Part shown: one piece after another, positions 47,131 to 56,470 of the stretch
Layout of the letters: each line of letters opens with the position of its first letter
Position numbering within the stretch: position 1 is the first letter of the stretch
NCBI GenBank assembly: GCA_934548045.1
Contig: CAKTEM010000013.1
Span: 1 to 64,000, forward strand
Origin: an uncultured Faecalibacterium sp.
GTDB taxonomy: Bacteria; Bacillota; Clostridia; Oscillospirales; Ruminococcaceae
Direction of reading: 5' to 3'
Length of the DNA stretch: 64,000 bases
Notes under the pieces: model-generated
What the model was told of the DNA's origin: nothing
What the model saw: the letters and a program-made list of their open reading frames with translations, nothing else
The model's database searches: none
Made by a program: the position numbers and the translations under genes

Positions 47131-48137
47131 AATTTGCGATATTACAGGTGTCCTTACCCGGAGAAGAATTCTGGAAGCCTTATCTGGAACAAAGCCCCGT
47201 CTCGTGGGAAGAACTGGCGGACAAGCCGTTTTCGGTGTTGAAAAGTTTTCTCCCGGAATCACTGACCGGTTTGCTGGGAGATTCCCTCAAAGGATATGCC
47301 GCTGTTCTGCTGTTTTTGTTGGCGGCGTCGATTTTATCGGTCTTTCTCGCTCAGCAGACCGACCACGACTTGATCGAACTGTTGACCGTCGGCGGATGCG
47401 GCACGCTGGTGTGGGGGAACCTGCTGGATTTCTCCAAAACATTCTGTGAGCAGATCGAAGCATGGCAGAGGTACCTGCTCAACTTTCTGCCTGTTTACGC
47501 AGGTGTTCTGACGATGGGCGGTGAAGCTACTGCCGGGAGTGCGGCCAGCGGAGGATTTCTGGTTCTGCTCTGCCTGCTGGCGCAGGTACTCTGTACCTTT
47601 CTTCCGCCTTTGCTCGAATGTTACTTAGCGTTCAGCGTGGCCTGCTGTATCAGCAGTGAGAGCAGTCTTTCGCTTTTCTGCCGTTCCGCCGGGAAGCTGA
47701 TGACACAGGGCCTGTCACTTGCTGGGAAAATCCTTGCCGCCCTGCTGAGCCTTCAGCGTGTTTCGGCGATGCAGCTTGACCGTTCCACTCTTCGTGCCGG
47801 GAAGCTTCTGGTCGGCACGGTTCCCATCGTCGGGCAGACGCTCAGTGACGCATCTGAAACCATCCTTTCAGCGGTTCAATTGCTCAAAAGCGGCCTTGGT
47901 CTGGCAGCGATTCTGTTTTTGGCAGGGGAATTCGTACCGTTTTACATCGGGATGCTCATCCAGATGCTGTTTCTCTCGGGCTGTGGACTGCTCTGCGGTC
48001 TGACCGGGCTTTCTCGCTGTCAGACTTTGCTGGACTGCCTGAGCGAAGCCGTCCGGTGCATGGCGGCGGCAACGATTCTGTTTTTCGGGTTGGCTGTCTT
48101 TGGTACGATGCTGTTGTTTTTGGTAGGGGGTGGGTGA
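47127..48137 (+). CDS. spoIIIAE: stage III sporulation protein AE
   Basis: A 336-aa polytopic membrane protein. ATG 47127 overlaps the AD stop. A soluble N-terminal part (WEELADKPFSVLKSFLPESL) is followed by many membrane helices (LKGYAAVLLFLLAASILSVF, LCLLAQVLCTFLPPL, ILFFGLAVFGTMLLFLV). It is somewhat shorter than the Bacillus protein because no clear signal peptide is present. Confidence 0.9.
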   Translation: MKFAILQVSLPGEEFWKPYLEQSPVSWEELADKPFSVLKSFLPESLTGLLGDSLKGYAAVLLFLLAASILSVFLAQQTDHDLIELLTVGGCGTLVWGNLLDFSKTFCEQIEAWQRYLLNFLPVYAGVLTMGGEATAGSAASGGFLVLLCLLAQVLCTFLPPLLECYLAFSVACCISSESSLSLFCRSAGKLMTQGLSLAGKILAALLSLQRVSAMQLDRSTLRAGKLLVGTVPIVGQTLSDASETILSAVQLLKSGLGLAAILFLAGEFVPFYIGMLIQMLFLSGCGLLCGLTGLSRCQTLLDCLSEAVRCMAAATILFFGLAVFGTMLLFLVGGG

Positions 48138-48621
48138 TTTGCAGGAACTGAAACGCGCGGCGGCAGTCTTCTGTATCGCCTGCATCTGCTCCGAGCTTCT
48201 TGCGCAGGTGACAGAACACGGCTGGGCGAGACGCTGCATAAAAACCGTGGCCGGGTTATATATTCTATTAGTGTTTTGGAATACCCTCCCGAAATTCCGG
48301 ACGACGGTGCAGAGCTTCGATTTGCCGCAGGTGTCCATTATGGATATGGGAACGCTGGAAGATACCGTCCAGTTGCAGGCGGAGACAGAGCTTGCGCAGA
48401 AGTTGGAATCCGAATGTGCCGCTGAGACCGGAATCTCCGCAAAATTCACAGTAATACTGGAAAAGACTGCATCCGGCGAAAGTGTCTCTTCGGTTCAGGC
48501 AGAGCTCCCGGCGGCGTGCGGCGCACAAGAGAGAGCAAAAGTTACGGATTTTTTGCAAGATACACTGGGGATAGCACCGGACTTCGTTTCATTCGATGCA
48601 GACCGGGAGGCGGAGCCATGA
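48130..48621 (+). CDS. spoIIIAF: stage III sporulation protein AF
   Basis: A 163-aa protein starting at GTG 48130 or TTG 48139, overlapping spoIIIAE. Two N-terminal membrane helices (AAVFCIACICSELLAQV and TVAGLYILLVFWNTL) are followed by a soluble ring-building-motif-like domain (ELAQKLESECAAETGISAKF). Family assignment rests on both sequence pattern and place in the operon. Confidence 0.85.
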   Translation: MGDLQELKRAAAVFCIACICSELLAQVTEHGWARRCIKTVAGLYILLVFWNTLPKFRTTVQSFDLPQVSIMDMGTLEDTVQLQAETELAQKLESECAAETGISAKFTVILEKTASGESVSSVQAELPAACGAQERAKVTDFLQDTLGIAPDFVSFDADREAEP

Positions 48622-49142
48622 AACCAGAAAAGCCGTTCCGCGTCGAAAATCTGCTGGATATTCTGAAAGCTATTTTTGCGAAAGAGAACCGCGCAAAGCT
48701 TGCCATTGCATTTGGCGGACTGGCGATGCTATTGATTCTTCTGTCCGAGTTGATTCCGCAGCCGTCAGTGCAGACCGCCATTCCGGCCAGCCCGGCGGAT
48801 AATACTGCCTATCGGGTACAGCTGGAACAGCAGCTCACCGAACTCATCGAACAAATCGACGGGGCAGGAAAGACCGTCGTGATGCTCACGCTGGAAAATG
48901 GGGAGGAGACCGTCTATGCCATGGATACACAGTCGGGACAGACCCAGAGCCAGGAGACACACGTTTTGTTGGAGGACGGCTCTGCGCTGGCACAGACCGT
49001 CTATCTGCCGAAAATATGCGGTGCGGCGGTCGTCTGCGAGGGCGGCGGAGATGTCCGCATCGCGGCACGCATCACCGAACTTGTCAGCGCGTTATTGGAC
49101 CTTCCATCGAACCGAATCTGCGTAGAACAGCGAAAAGGCTGA
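48618..49142 (+). CDS. spoIIIAG: stage III sporulation protein AG
   Basis: A 174-aa protein with one membrane helix (KLAIAFGGLAMLLILLSEL) and a forespore-facing ring-forming domain (QLTELIEQIDGAGKTVVMLT, AAVVCEGGGDVRIAARITEL). SpoIIIAG forms a large ring in the intermembrane channel. ATGA overlap with AF. Confidence 0.92.
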   Translation: MKPEKPFRVENLLDILKAIFAKENRAKLAIAFGGLAMLLILLSELIPQPSVQTAIPASPADNTAYRVQLEQQLTELIEQIDGAGKTVVMLTLENGEETVYAMDTQSGQTQSQETHVLLEDGSALAQTVYLPKICGAAVVCEGGGDVRIAARITELVSALLDLPSNRICVEQRKG

Positions 49143-49173
49143 GCGTTTTTTGAGGATAAAAGGAGGAACCCTG

Positions 49174-49788
49174 ATGAGAGCTATTGCAAAAAATACCCGG
49201 AGAGCGACGGCGATCACTTTGGCGGCTGCGTTGGTCGTGGCGGTCTATCTGAACTGGCAGTATGCCCGTACCGGTGCGGAGCTGGAAACCGAGGCAGTCA
49301 ATGTCTCGGCCAGCGTCTCGGAAGAGGTCTCTGCACCCATCACGGACGGGCTGATGACCGAGGCGGAGGCTGTCTCCAGCACCAACAAAAATTACGGCGA
49401 GGCCCAGTTGGTGAGCGTCTCGAACGATTCCGGCTCCAAATTTTTTGAGGAAGCCCGGCTCAAACGGGAAAAAGCGCATGATGCCGCGCTGGATACCATT
49501 CAAAAGACCCTGAAATCCTCCTCTCTTTCTGCCGAGGAGAAGAAATCCTACACGCAGGAACTGACCGGAAATCTCGAAGACCTCAATGCCGAGACAGAGA
49601 TCGAGACCCTCGTTAAAGCGAAAGGCTTTGCGGATTGTCTCTGCTTTTTGCAGTCAGACCGGGCAGACCTGACCGTAATGACCTCCGGCGACGCGCTCAC
49701 CGCCGCGCAGGTGGCACAGATCCGGGATATCGTTCTGAGCAAGAGCAAGGTGTCTGCCCAGAACATCACAGTTGTGGAAGTGAAGTGA
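49174..49788 (+). CDS. spoIIIAH: stage III sporulation protein AH
   Basis: A 204-aa protein; ATG 49174 has SD AAAGGAGG. One membrane helix (ATAITLAAALVVAVYLNWQY) and a C-terminal ring domain that binds SpoIIQ (LVKAKGFADCLCFLQSDRAD, TAAQVAQIRDIVLSKSKV). The operon is complete from AA to AH. Confidence 0.92.
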   Translation: MRAIAKNTRRATAITLAAALVVAVYLNWQYARTGAELETEAVNVSASVSEEVSAPITDGLMTEAEAVSSTNKNYGEAQLVSVSNDSGSKFFEEARLKREKAHDAALDTIQKTLKSSSLSAEEKKSYTQELTGNLEDLNAETEIETLVKAKGFADCLCFLQSDRADLTVMTSGDALTAAQVAQIRDIVLSKSKVSAQNITVVEVK

Positions 49789-49794
49789 ATAGGG

Positions 49795-49823
49795 TTGTAT
49801 AAATCCAAAAAGAATGGTATAAT
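49795..49823 (+). promoter_or_regulatory. sigma-A promoter for asp23-nusB and the downstream housekeeping operon
   Basis: TTGTAT (49795-49800), 17-bp spacer, TATAAT (49818-49823). A small hairpin, ACGGG/CCCGT with TTTT (49879-49899), lies in the leader just before the asp23 SD and could act as an attenuator. Confidence 0.7.
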
Positions 49824-49917
49824 AAGTTCAGACATCGAAATGCAGGGGTTCATCCTGCACCGGAAAACAAAAGTGAAGACGGGTGACTGGCCCGTTTTTC
49901 AGATGGAGGGCCTTAGA

Positions 49918-50292
49918 ATGGATTTACAGAATATGGATCTCAAAGGCGGCAGCCTGCAAATTTCCACCGAAGTGCTGGGCAAAATCGCCCGTTGTGCAGC
50001 TTTGGAAGTCGATGGTGTTGCCGAGGTTTCCTGCGGCAACCAGAACAAGAAGGTGAAGGAGCTGTTGGAGCGCACCAACGTTCAGGCTCCTGTCACGGTC
50101 GAGATGCGCGAGGGTACCGCTGCGATCACGCTGCACATCGTCGTTGCCTTTGGCACAAAGGTTCCTGCTGTTGCGGAAAAGGTTCAGGAGAACGTCAAGT
50201 CCGCCGTGCAGAACATGACGAATGTGACCGTCAGCCGTGTGGATCTGGTGATTGCCGGCCTTGCCCCTGCTGAAGAAGTACCCGAAGTTTGA
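49918..50292 (+). CDS. Asp23/Gls24 family envelope stress protein
   Basis: A 124-aa protein from ATG 49918 (SD GGAGGG). GGSLQISTEVLGKIARCAAL, EVDGVAEVSCG and the end (VAEKVQENVKSAVQNMTNVT, VSRVDLVIAGL) match Asp23 (DUF322) proteins such as B. subtilis YqhY, which is also encoded just before nusB and linked to acetyl-CoA carboxylase and membrane homeostasis. Confidence 0.9.
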   Translation: MDLQNMDLKGGSLQISTEVLGKIARCAALEVDGVAEVSCGNQNKKVKELLERTNVQAPVTVEMREGTAAITLHIVVAFGTKVPAVAEKVQENVKSAVQNMTNVTVSRVDLVIAGLAPAEEVPEV

Positions 50293-50313
50293 TTTTTAGG
50301 TGAGAGGAACATT

Positions 50314-50760
50314 ATGGAGAATATTTTACCCCGTCGCGAAGCTCGTGAAAACGCATTCCTGCTGGCTTTTTCCCAGACGTTTGGAGACATCCCTCTGGAA
50401 GAGGCTCTCATCGAGCATCATGAAAATGACGAAGAGCATCCGGTGGATGTTTTTGGCCAGCGTTTGCTGCGTGCGTATTACGAACATTCCGCGGAGGTGG
50501 ACGACCTCATCAGCGGCCATCTGCGCAACTGGACGATGGAGCGTCTGCCGCGTGTCAGTCTGACCGTGCTGCGCCTCGCCCTGGCGGAGATGCTGTACGG
50601 TGATGAGAAGAAGCCCGGCGTCGTCATCAACGAAGCCGTCGAGCTGACCAAAAAGTATGGCGCAGACGAAGATTATCAGTTCGTGAACGGTCTGCTGGGT
50701 GCAGTTGCACGCGAGCAGGGTCTGGACGCGGCTGACCCGGCGGAGTCTGAAGAGCTGTGA
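50314..50760 (+). CDS. nusB: transcription antitermination factor NusB
   Basis: A 148-aa protein. RREARENAFLLAFSQTFGDI at the start and EKKPGVVINEAVELTKKYG, then YQFVNGLLGAVAR at the end are standard NusB motifs. It binds boxA RNA with NusE during rRNA transcription. The stop overlaps the GTG start of the next gene. Confidence 0.95.
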   Translation: MENILPRREARENAFLLAFSQTFGDIPLEEALIEHHENDEEHPVDVFGQRLLRAYYEHSAEVDDLISGHLRNWTMERLPRVSLTVLRLALAEMLYGDEKKPGVVINEAVELTKKYGADEDYQFVNGLLGAVAREQGLDAADPAESEEL

Positions 50761-51698
50761 GCTGCTATACACTGGGAATCGACACAAGCAACTACGCAAC
50801 CTCTCTGGCCGTTTTTAATACAGCCGGAGAGGTTGTTTGCGCAAAGAAACGCTTTCTTCCGGTCAAGGAGGGCCAGCTGGGTCTGCGCCAGAGCGATGCC
50901 CTGTTCCACCATACGACGGCATTGCCGGAGATGATGGAAGAACTGGGCCGGGAATTTGATTTGACACAAATCTCTGCCGTAGGCGTCTCACAGAAGCCGC
51001 GTCCGGTCGAGGGTAGCTACATGCCCTGTTTTCTTGCCGGTGTCAACGCGGCAACGGCGTTTTCGCTGGCGCGTGGGATTCCTTTGATTCACACGACCCA
51101 TCAGCAGGGTCACGCTGCCGCCGCACTGTTTGCCGCAAAAGGGGAGGAACTGTTCCGGGAGAAAGTCCTGCTGTTTCATATCTCGGGCGGTACAACAGAC
51201 TTGCTGCTCTGCGATGAAGTCAGGCATATCGAAACGCTTGGCACCAGCTCTGATCTCTATGCAGGTCAGGCGGTCGACCGTGTCGGCGTCAAACTGGGAT
51301 TTGGCTTCCCGGCCGGTGCTGAGGTCTCCCGTCTCGCCGCACAGTGCGAAGAGATGATCAAGCCGAAATCCAGCGTCAAGGGGTTGACCTGCAGCCTTTC
51401 CGGACTGGAAAACCAGTGCAACGCCCTGCTTGCCGCCGGAAAATCGCCGGAGTACGTCTGCAAATACTGCCTGCTCTGTGTTGCCGATACCGTTGTCAAA
51501 ATGACAAAAGCAGCACAGAAAGAATATCCGGGCCTTCCGGTCGTCTGTGCCGGCGGCGTCATGAGCAGCGATATCATCCGTACTTGGGTGCAGCAGCGTC
51601 TGCCGAAGGTCTACTTTGTGCCGGGTCAGTATTCCAGTGACAACGCTATCGGCGTTTCGATCCTTGCCGCACAGGGGGCTGGTTTATGGCTGAAGTGA
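50757..51698 (+). CDS. TsaD-like (Kae1/O-sialoglycoprotease family) protein, paralog type found in Clostridia
   Basis: A 313-aa ASKHA-fold protein starting at GTG 50757. LGIDTSNYATSLAVF, HTTHQQGHAAAALF with the HxxxH metal site, and LLFHISGGTTDLLLCDEVRH match the TsaD family, but the protein is a second, divergent form common in this operon in Clostridia rather than clearly the tRNA t6A enzyme. Overlaps both nusB and xseA. Confidence 0.8.
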   Translation: MSCYTLGIDTSNYATSLAVFNTAGEVVCAKKRFLPVKEGQLGLRQSDALFHHTTALPEMMEELGREFDLTQISAVGVSQKPRPVEGSYMPCFLAGVNAATAFSLARGIPLIHTTHQQGHAAAALFAAKGEELFREKVLLFHISGGTTDLLLCDEVRHIETLGTSSDLYAGQAVDRVGVKLGFGFPAGAEVSRLAAQCEEMIKPKSSVKGLTCSLSGLENQCNALLAAGKSPEYVCKYCLLCVADTVVKMTKAAQKEYPGLPVVCAGGVMSSDIIRTWVQQRLPKVYFVPGQYSSDNAIGVSILAAQGAGLWLK

Positions 51699-52909
51699 TC
51701 TCTGTTTCGGCCCTGAACCAGTACGTCAAGACGCTTCTGGACGCAAATGACCTGCTGTTTGATTTAGCTCTTCGGGGTGAGATTGCGAATTTTGTCCAAA
51801 ATGCCCGAAGCGGCCACTGCTATTTTTCCCTCCGGGATGAGGCGAGCAGTGTGAAGGCGGTGATGTTCCGTTCGGACGCCCGTCGTCTGGGATTCCGCCC
51901 ACAGGAAGGGATGAAGGTCGTCGCCCGCTGCCGTGCAACTCTGTACGAGCGTGACGGTGCGTTTCAGGTCTATGTCAACGATATGTTCCCGGACGGCATT
52001 GGTTCGGCACAGCTGGCCTTTGAACAGCTGAAGGCCAAGCTGGACAAGGAGGGCCTTTTTGCACCGGAGCATAAAAAGCCGCTGCCGACCTGCCCCAAGT
52101 GCATCGGCCTTGTCACCAGCAAGACTGGTGCGGCGTTGCAGGATATCCGGAACGTTATTGGCCGCCGCTGGCCTGCGACCCGGCTGCTCCTCTGCCCGGT
52201 CAACGTGCAGGGCTTTGAAGCTGCCGGGGAAATCGCGCAGGCGATACAGTTCCTTGATAAGAGCGGAAAAGTAGACGAAATCATCGTTGCACGCGGCGGC
52301 GGAAGCCGGGAAGACCTCTGGGTCTTCAATGCAGAAGTCATCGCCCGGGCGGCTTATCGCTGCAAAACGCCGCTTATCAGTGCCATCGGTCATGAGATTG
52401 ACTTTACAATTCTTGATTTTGTCGCCGACCAGCGCGCACCGACTCCTTCGGCGGCGGCAGAGCTTGCTGTGCCGGATCGAGCCGAAGTTTCTCGCAAATT
52501 ATGCAATATTGAACAAAATATCTGGAATTCAGTCCACAATCGACTGGAACTATGCTATAATGAACTCGCACAGGCGGAAGAGCGGTTTTCGCCGGAGAAC
52601 ACGCGTCGGACATTGCAGACCGGACAGAACCGGCTGGATGCGATGAAGGCCGCTCTCCGGACGGCGGCAGACCGCAAGCAAAAAGAAAATGCTTCCCGGC
52701 TTACCCACGCCGCTCTGCGTGCGGATTCACTTAACCCGTATCGGGTTCTGGCTCGCGGCTACGCCATGGTGACCGATAAAAACGGAAAGCTCACCACGGC
52801 GGACAAGCTCCGGGCAGGTGACGCCATTACCCTTCGCGGTTCGGTGCAAAACGCACGCTGTACCGTCGAAGCAGTGGAGGAAATCAATGAAAGCACCCAA
52901 AAGTTTTGA
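51686..52909 (+). CDS. xseA: exodeoxyribonuclease VII large subunit
   Basis: A 407-aa protein. The OB-fold region (VISVSALNQYVKTLLDAN, NFVQNARSGHCYFSLRDE) is followed by the catalytic core (LVTSKTGAALQDIRNVIGRR, IIVARGGGSREDLWVFN, ALISAIGHEIDFT-like PLISAIGHEIDFTILD). With XseB it degrades single-stranded DNA. Its stop is 20 bases inside xseB. Confidence 0.95.
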   Translation: MAEVISVSALNQYVKTLLDANDLLFDLALRGEIANFVQNARSGHCYFSLRDEASSVKAVMFRSDARRLGFRPQEGMKVVARCRATLYERDGAFQVYVNDMFPDGIGSAQLAFEQLKAKLDKEGLFAPEHKKPLPTCPKCIGLVTSKTGAALQDIRNVIGRRWPATRLLLCPVNVQGFEAAGEIAQAIQFLDKSGKVDEIIVARGGGSREDLWVFNAEVIARAAYRCKTPLISAIGHEIDFTILDFVADQRAPTPSAAAELAVPDRAEVSRKLCNIEQNIWNSVHNRLELCYNELAQAEERFSPENTRRTLQTGQNRLDAMKAALRTAADRKQKENASRLTHAALRADSLNPYRVLARGYAMVTDKNGKLTTADKLRAGDAITLRGSVQNARCTVEAVEEINESTQKF

Positions 52910-53108
52910 AGAAGGCATGTCTCGTCTGGAAACGATCTTGGACCAGATGCAGCAGGAGGAAACCACGCTGACCGAGTCGGTCAAACTGTATGCAGAGGCA
53001 GCATCTCTGATGGATTACTGCCACGCTGCACTGGAAAAGGCGACCCTGCAGATGGATGAAATCGACGCAAAGCGTGTTTCAACACAACCGCCCAAGGCGG
53101 AAGACTGA
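52887..53108 (+). CDS. xseB: exodeoxyribonuclease VII small subunit
   Basis: A 73-aa helical protein starting at ATG 52887 (SD GGAGG), overlapping xseA. FEEGMSRLETILDQMQQEET, LTESVKLYAEAASLM is the conserved XseB sequence. Confidence 0.93.
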   Translation: MKAPKSFEEGMSRLETILDQMQQEETTLTESVKLYAEAASLMDYCHAALEKATLQMDEIDAKRVSTQPPKAED

Positions 53109-53121
53109 GGAGGAACATTTC

Positions 53122-54003
53122 ATGGATTACGAAAAGCAGTATCAGGAATATCTCGTGCGTGTCAACCGCGCACTGGATGCCGCCTGTGAGAAGTTTTTGC
53201 CCGAGGAATCGGAGGTCTGCCGTGCGGCCCGGTACAGTCTGCTGGGCGGCGGCAAGCGCATCCGCGCAGCATTGGTTCTGGCCGTCTGCGATATGCTGGA
53301 CGGCAATGCCGAAGCAGCCGAGCAGTTCGCGGCAGCGGTGGAAATGCTGCACTGCTATTCACTGATCCATGATGACCTGCCCTGCATGGATAACGATGAC
53401 CTGCGTCGCGGCAAACCGTCCTGCCACAAGGCGTTTGGCGAGTCGACCGCGATGCTGGCCGGTGACGTCCTCCTGACCGAGGCGTTCAACGTGATTGCAA
53501 ACGCTTCCGCATCGCCGGAGATCTGCGTTCGTGCAGCAAAGGCTCTGGGCGCAGGTGCCGGCAGTCACGGCATGGTCTACGGACAGGAACTCGACCTCAA
53601 ATATGAGGCTCTGGCTGCAACTGAAGAGCAGCTTCGCCTCATTCATCGTCACAAGACCGGTGCGCTCATCAACGCGGCCGTCCAGATGGGCGCAGCAGCG
53701 GCGCAGGCGACCGAGACGCAGAGCAAAGAGCTGGAAGCTTATGCTTACGGCATCGGCCTCGTGTTTCAGATCGTCGATGATGTGCTGGATGTGGTCGGCT
53801 CGCAGGAGCAGCTCGGCAAGCCTATCGGCAGCGACAGCGAAAACGGCAAGACGACTTTCGTCACCCTGTTCGGTACGGACGGCGCAATGGAGCTGGCGAA
53901 GAAGCTGAACGATGAGACCTGCGCAACGCTGCGAAGCGAGTTCGGCGAATCCTGCGCGTTCCTCGAGACGCTGGCACAGAAACTTCTGGTGCGCAGCAAC
54001 TGA
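53122..54003 (+). CDS. ispA: polyprenyl (farnesyl) diphosphate synthase
   Basis: A 293-aa enzyme from ATG 53122 (SD GAGGAGG). First Asp-rich motif DDLPCMDNDD, second DDVLD, and GGGKRIRAALVLAV are present. It condenses IPP with DMAPP/GPP to farnesyl-PP, fed by the DXP pathway whose first enzyme, dxs, is encoded 1 kb downstream. Confidence 0.93.
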   Translation: MDYEKQYQEYLVRVNRALDAACEKFLPEESEVCRAARYSLLGGGKRIRAALVLAVCDMLDGNAEAAEQFAAAVEMLHCYSLIHDDLPCMDNDDLRRGKPSCHKAFGESTAMLAGDVLLTEAFNVIANASASPEICVRAAKALGAGAGSHGMVYGQELDLKYEALAATEEQLRLIHRHKTGALINAAVQMGAAAAQATETQSKELEAYAYGIGLVFQIVDDVLDVVGSQEQLGKPIGSDSENGKTTFVTLFGTDGAMELAKKLNDETCATLRSEFGESCAFLETLAQKLLVRSN

Positions 54004-54042
54004 TAATTTGGAAGAGTAAATTTAAAAGGTGGATATAAAACC

Positions 54043-54516
54043 ATGCAATTGATCAGAGATATTTTCTCGATAAACGAAATTCTGACCGTGTCGCTGCTGG
54101 GCTGGTTTACGGCGCAGGTGCTGAAAACGATCATCAATTTCATTCTGCTCGGGAAATTTCAGCTGGAACGCATGTGGGGCGACGGCGGTATGCCGAGCGC
54201 ACACAGCGCGACCGTCTGTGCAATGACGATCGCAGCAGCACGCAGCGAGGGCGTTTCTTCGCCCATTTTTGCGGTCGCGGCCGTTCTGGCTATCATCACC
54301 ATGCACGACGCAATGGGCGTCCGCTACGAGACCGGTGAGCAGGCCAAGGTTCTGAACCAGATGATCGAACAGTGGATCGACATCAGCGAAAAGAACTCTC
54401 CGTTCCTGCAGAATCTCCACCTGAAAGAGATGGTTGGTCATACACCTCTTCAGGTCACCGCTGGTGTTGTGGTCGGTGTTGTGGTCGGTCTGCTTTACCC
54501 CATGAGCGTGGGCTAA
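54043..54516 (+). CDS. divergent PAP2 family membrane protein (DUF212, YuiD-like)
   Basis: A 157-aa membrane protein. FTAQVLKTIINFIL, then DGGMPSAHSATVCAMTIAAA (the GGMPSxHSA motif of DUF212), AAVLAIITMHDAMGVRYETG and the terminal GHTPLQVTAGVVVGVVVGLL identify the family, related to acid phosphatase/VanPO enzymes. It may act on polyprenyl phosphates, in keeping with its place between ispA and dxs. Confidence 0.9.
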   Translation: MQLIRDIFSINEILTVSLLGWFTAQVLKTIINFILLGKFQLERMWGDGGMPSAHSATVCAMTIAAARSEGVSSPIFAVAAVLAIITMHDAMGVRYETGEQAKVLNQMIEQWIDISEKNSPFLQNLHLKEMVGHTPLQVTAGVVVGVVVGLLYPMSVG

Positions 54517-54577
54517 GACATACGGTGCAGGCAGCTTTGGCCTGCGGAAGAACAACTTGTGAGAAGGATGTGGATTT

Positions 54578-56470
54578 ATGAATTCTTCTTTGCTGGATAG
54601 CATCCATCAGCCCAGCGACCTGAAAAAGCTGACAAGCGGACAGGTGGAAACACTCTGCGAAGAAATTCGGAAATTTCTGCTAGATAATGTATCGAAAACG
54701 GGTGGACATCTGGCCTCGAATCTGGGCGCGGTCGAACTGACGGTTGCCCTGCATCGGGTGCTGGAGACCCCGAAAGACGAGATCGTATTTGATGTTGGAC
54801 ATCAGTGCTACACCCACAAACTGCTGACCGGCCGTAAGGATGGCTTTGCGAAACTGCGTCAGATCGACGGTTTGTCGGGCTTCCCGAATCCGAACGAGAG
54901 CAAGCACGATGCGTTTATTGCAGGCCATGGCAACACGGCTCTTTCGCTGGCGGTCGGTATCGCGTGGGCGAAAAAGCTGCGTGGGGAACCGGGCGAGGTC
55001 GTCGCAATCATCGGCGATGGTGCATTCACCGGCGGCATGGTCTACGAAGGTATGAACAATATTGGTGGGCTGGACAACCTGCTTGTCATTCTGAACGACA
55101 ACAAGATGTCCATCTCGAAGAACGTCGGCGCGCTGGCGCAGTATCTGAACCATCTGCGCACGACCAGTACTTATTTTGACGCAAAGGAAAACGTCCGGAC
55201 CTTCCTCGATGGCGTTCCGGTCGTCGGCCCTCCGCTGAAAAAGGCCATTGGCAACAGCAAAAAGCTGGTGCGCCGGGCGATGTATCATTCTACCATCTTC
55301 GAGGACATGGGCTTCCAGTATTACGGCCCGGTCGACGGCCACAATGAGCCGGAGCTGGAACGGATTCTGCACAACATTTGTGAGCAGCGAGGCCCTCATT
55401 TCCTGCATATCATCACAACCAAGGGCAAAGGCTACAAACCGGCAGAGAACAACCCGGGCAATTATCACGGCGTTTCCAAGTTCGACCAGTTTGATTTACA
55501 GGGTCTGCCCGACCCGGAAGTTGCGCCCAAGGAGTCGTTCTCGACCGTGTTCGGCAATGTCCTGAATAAAGAGGGAACTGAAAACAAGAAGATCTGCGCC
55601 ATCACTGCCGCGATGAAGTATGGCACTGGCCTGCAGTTCTTCTATCACAGCCATCGTGACCGCTTCTTTGATGTCGGCATGGCGGAACAGCACGCGGTAA
55701 CATTTGCCGCAGGTCTGGCAAGTCAGGGAATGTTGCCGGTCGTCTGCATCTACTCAACATTTTTACAGCGTTCTTACGACCAGATCATCCATGACGTCAA
55801 CCTGCTGAAGGAAAATGTTGTCTTTGCCATTGACCGCGCCGGTTTTGTTCCGGCTGATGGTGAAACCCATCAGGGCATTTATGACCCAGCCTTTCTCAGT
55901 CAGGTCGGCATGCCGATTTATTCGCCCTCGAACTATGCAGAGCTGAAATATTGGCTGCCGGAATTGCTGAAAGATGGCTGGAACGGTCCTCGTGCTATTC
56001 GCTATCCTCGCGGCGGTGAAACGGATTTCCTCGCACAATATGGCTGCTCCGGCAAGGAGTACGATCATCTCTATACCGCACCCGGCGCAAAGGTCGTCAT
56101 GGTGAGTTATGCCGATGAGGTGGAGGATGTCCTTCACGCCGCCATGCAGTTGAGCGAAAAAGGCATCCCCTGTGATGTCTATAAGCTTGTAAAGATATTC
56201 CCCTTTACAGAAGATTTGATTCGAGAAATCTCTCGCTATGATGTCGTTTTGATGGCAGAAGAGTGCGTAGCCTGCGGCGGTATCGGTGAGCATCTGGAGT
56301 GTGCGCTCCAGAAAGCCGGTTGGAAGGGTACTTATATCCACCGCGCAGTGGAGAATGTCTCTCTGCCTCACGCAACGGTGCCGCAGATCAAACAGGTCAC
56401 CGGTCTGGATGCGGCGCATCTGGTGGAGGAAGTTCAGAAGGTAATCGCGAAAGGAGAAGCGACGCTTTGA
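54578..56470 (+). CDS. dxs: 1-deoxy-D-xylulose-5-phosphate synthase
   Basis: A 630-aa thiamine-diphosphate enzyme making DXP from pyruvate and glyceraldehyde-3-phosphate. GDGAFTGGMVYEGMNNIG with the later NDNKMSIS is the ThDP motif; VGMAEQHAVTFAAGLA and GETHQGIYDPAFL are conserved in the pyrimidine and C-terminal domains. Full length; the stop overlaps the tlyA TTG start. Confidence 0.95.
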   Translation: MNSSLLDSIHQPSDLKKLTSGQVETLCEEIRKFLLDNVSKTGGHLASNLGAVELTVALHRVLETPKDEIVFDVGHQCYTHKLLTGRKDGFAKLRQIDGLSGFPNPNESKHDAFIAGHGNTALSLAVGIAWAKKLRGEPGEVVAIIGDGAFTGGMVYEGMNNIGGLDNLLVILNDNKMSISKNVGALAQYLNHLRTTSTYFDAKENVRTFLDGVPVVGPPLKKAIGNSKKLVRRAMYHSTIFEDMGFQYYGPVDGHNEPELERILHNICEQRGPHFLHIITTKGKGYKPAENNPGNYHGVSKFDQFDLQGLPDPEVAPKESFSTVFGNVLNKEGTENKKICAITAAMKYGTGLQFFYHSHRDRFFDVGMAEQHAVTFAAGLASQGMLPVVCIYSTFLQRSYDQIIHDVNLLKENVVFAIDRAGFVPADGETHQGIYDPAFLSQVGMPIYSPSNYAELKYWLPELLKDGWNGPRAIRYPRGGETDFLAQYGCSGKEYDHLYTAPGAKVVMVSYADEVEDVLHAAMQLSEKGIPCDVYKLVKIFPFTEDLIREISRYDVVLMAEECVACGGIGEHLECALQKAGWKGTYIHRAVENVSLPHATVPQIKQVTGLDAAHLVEEVQKVIAKGEATL

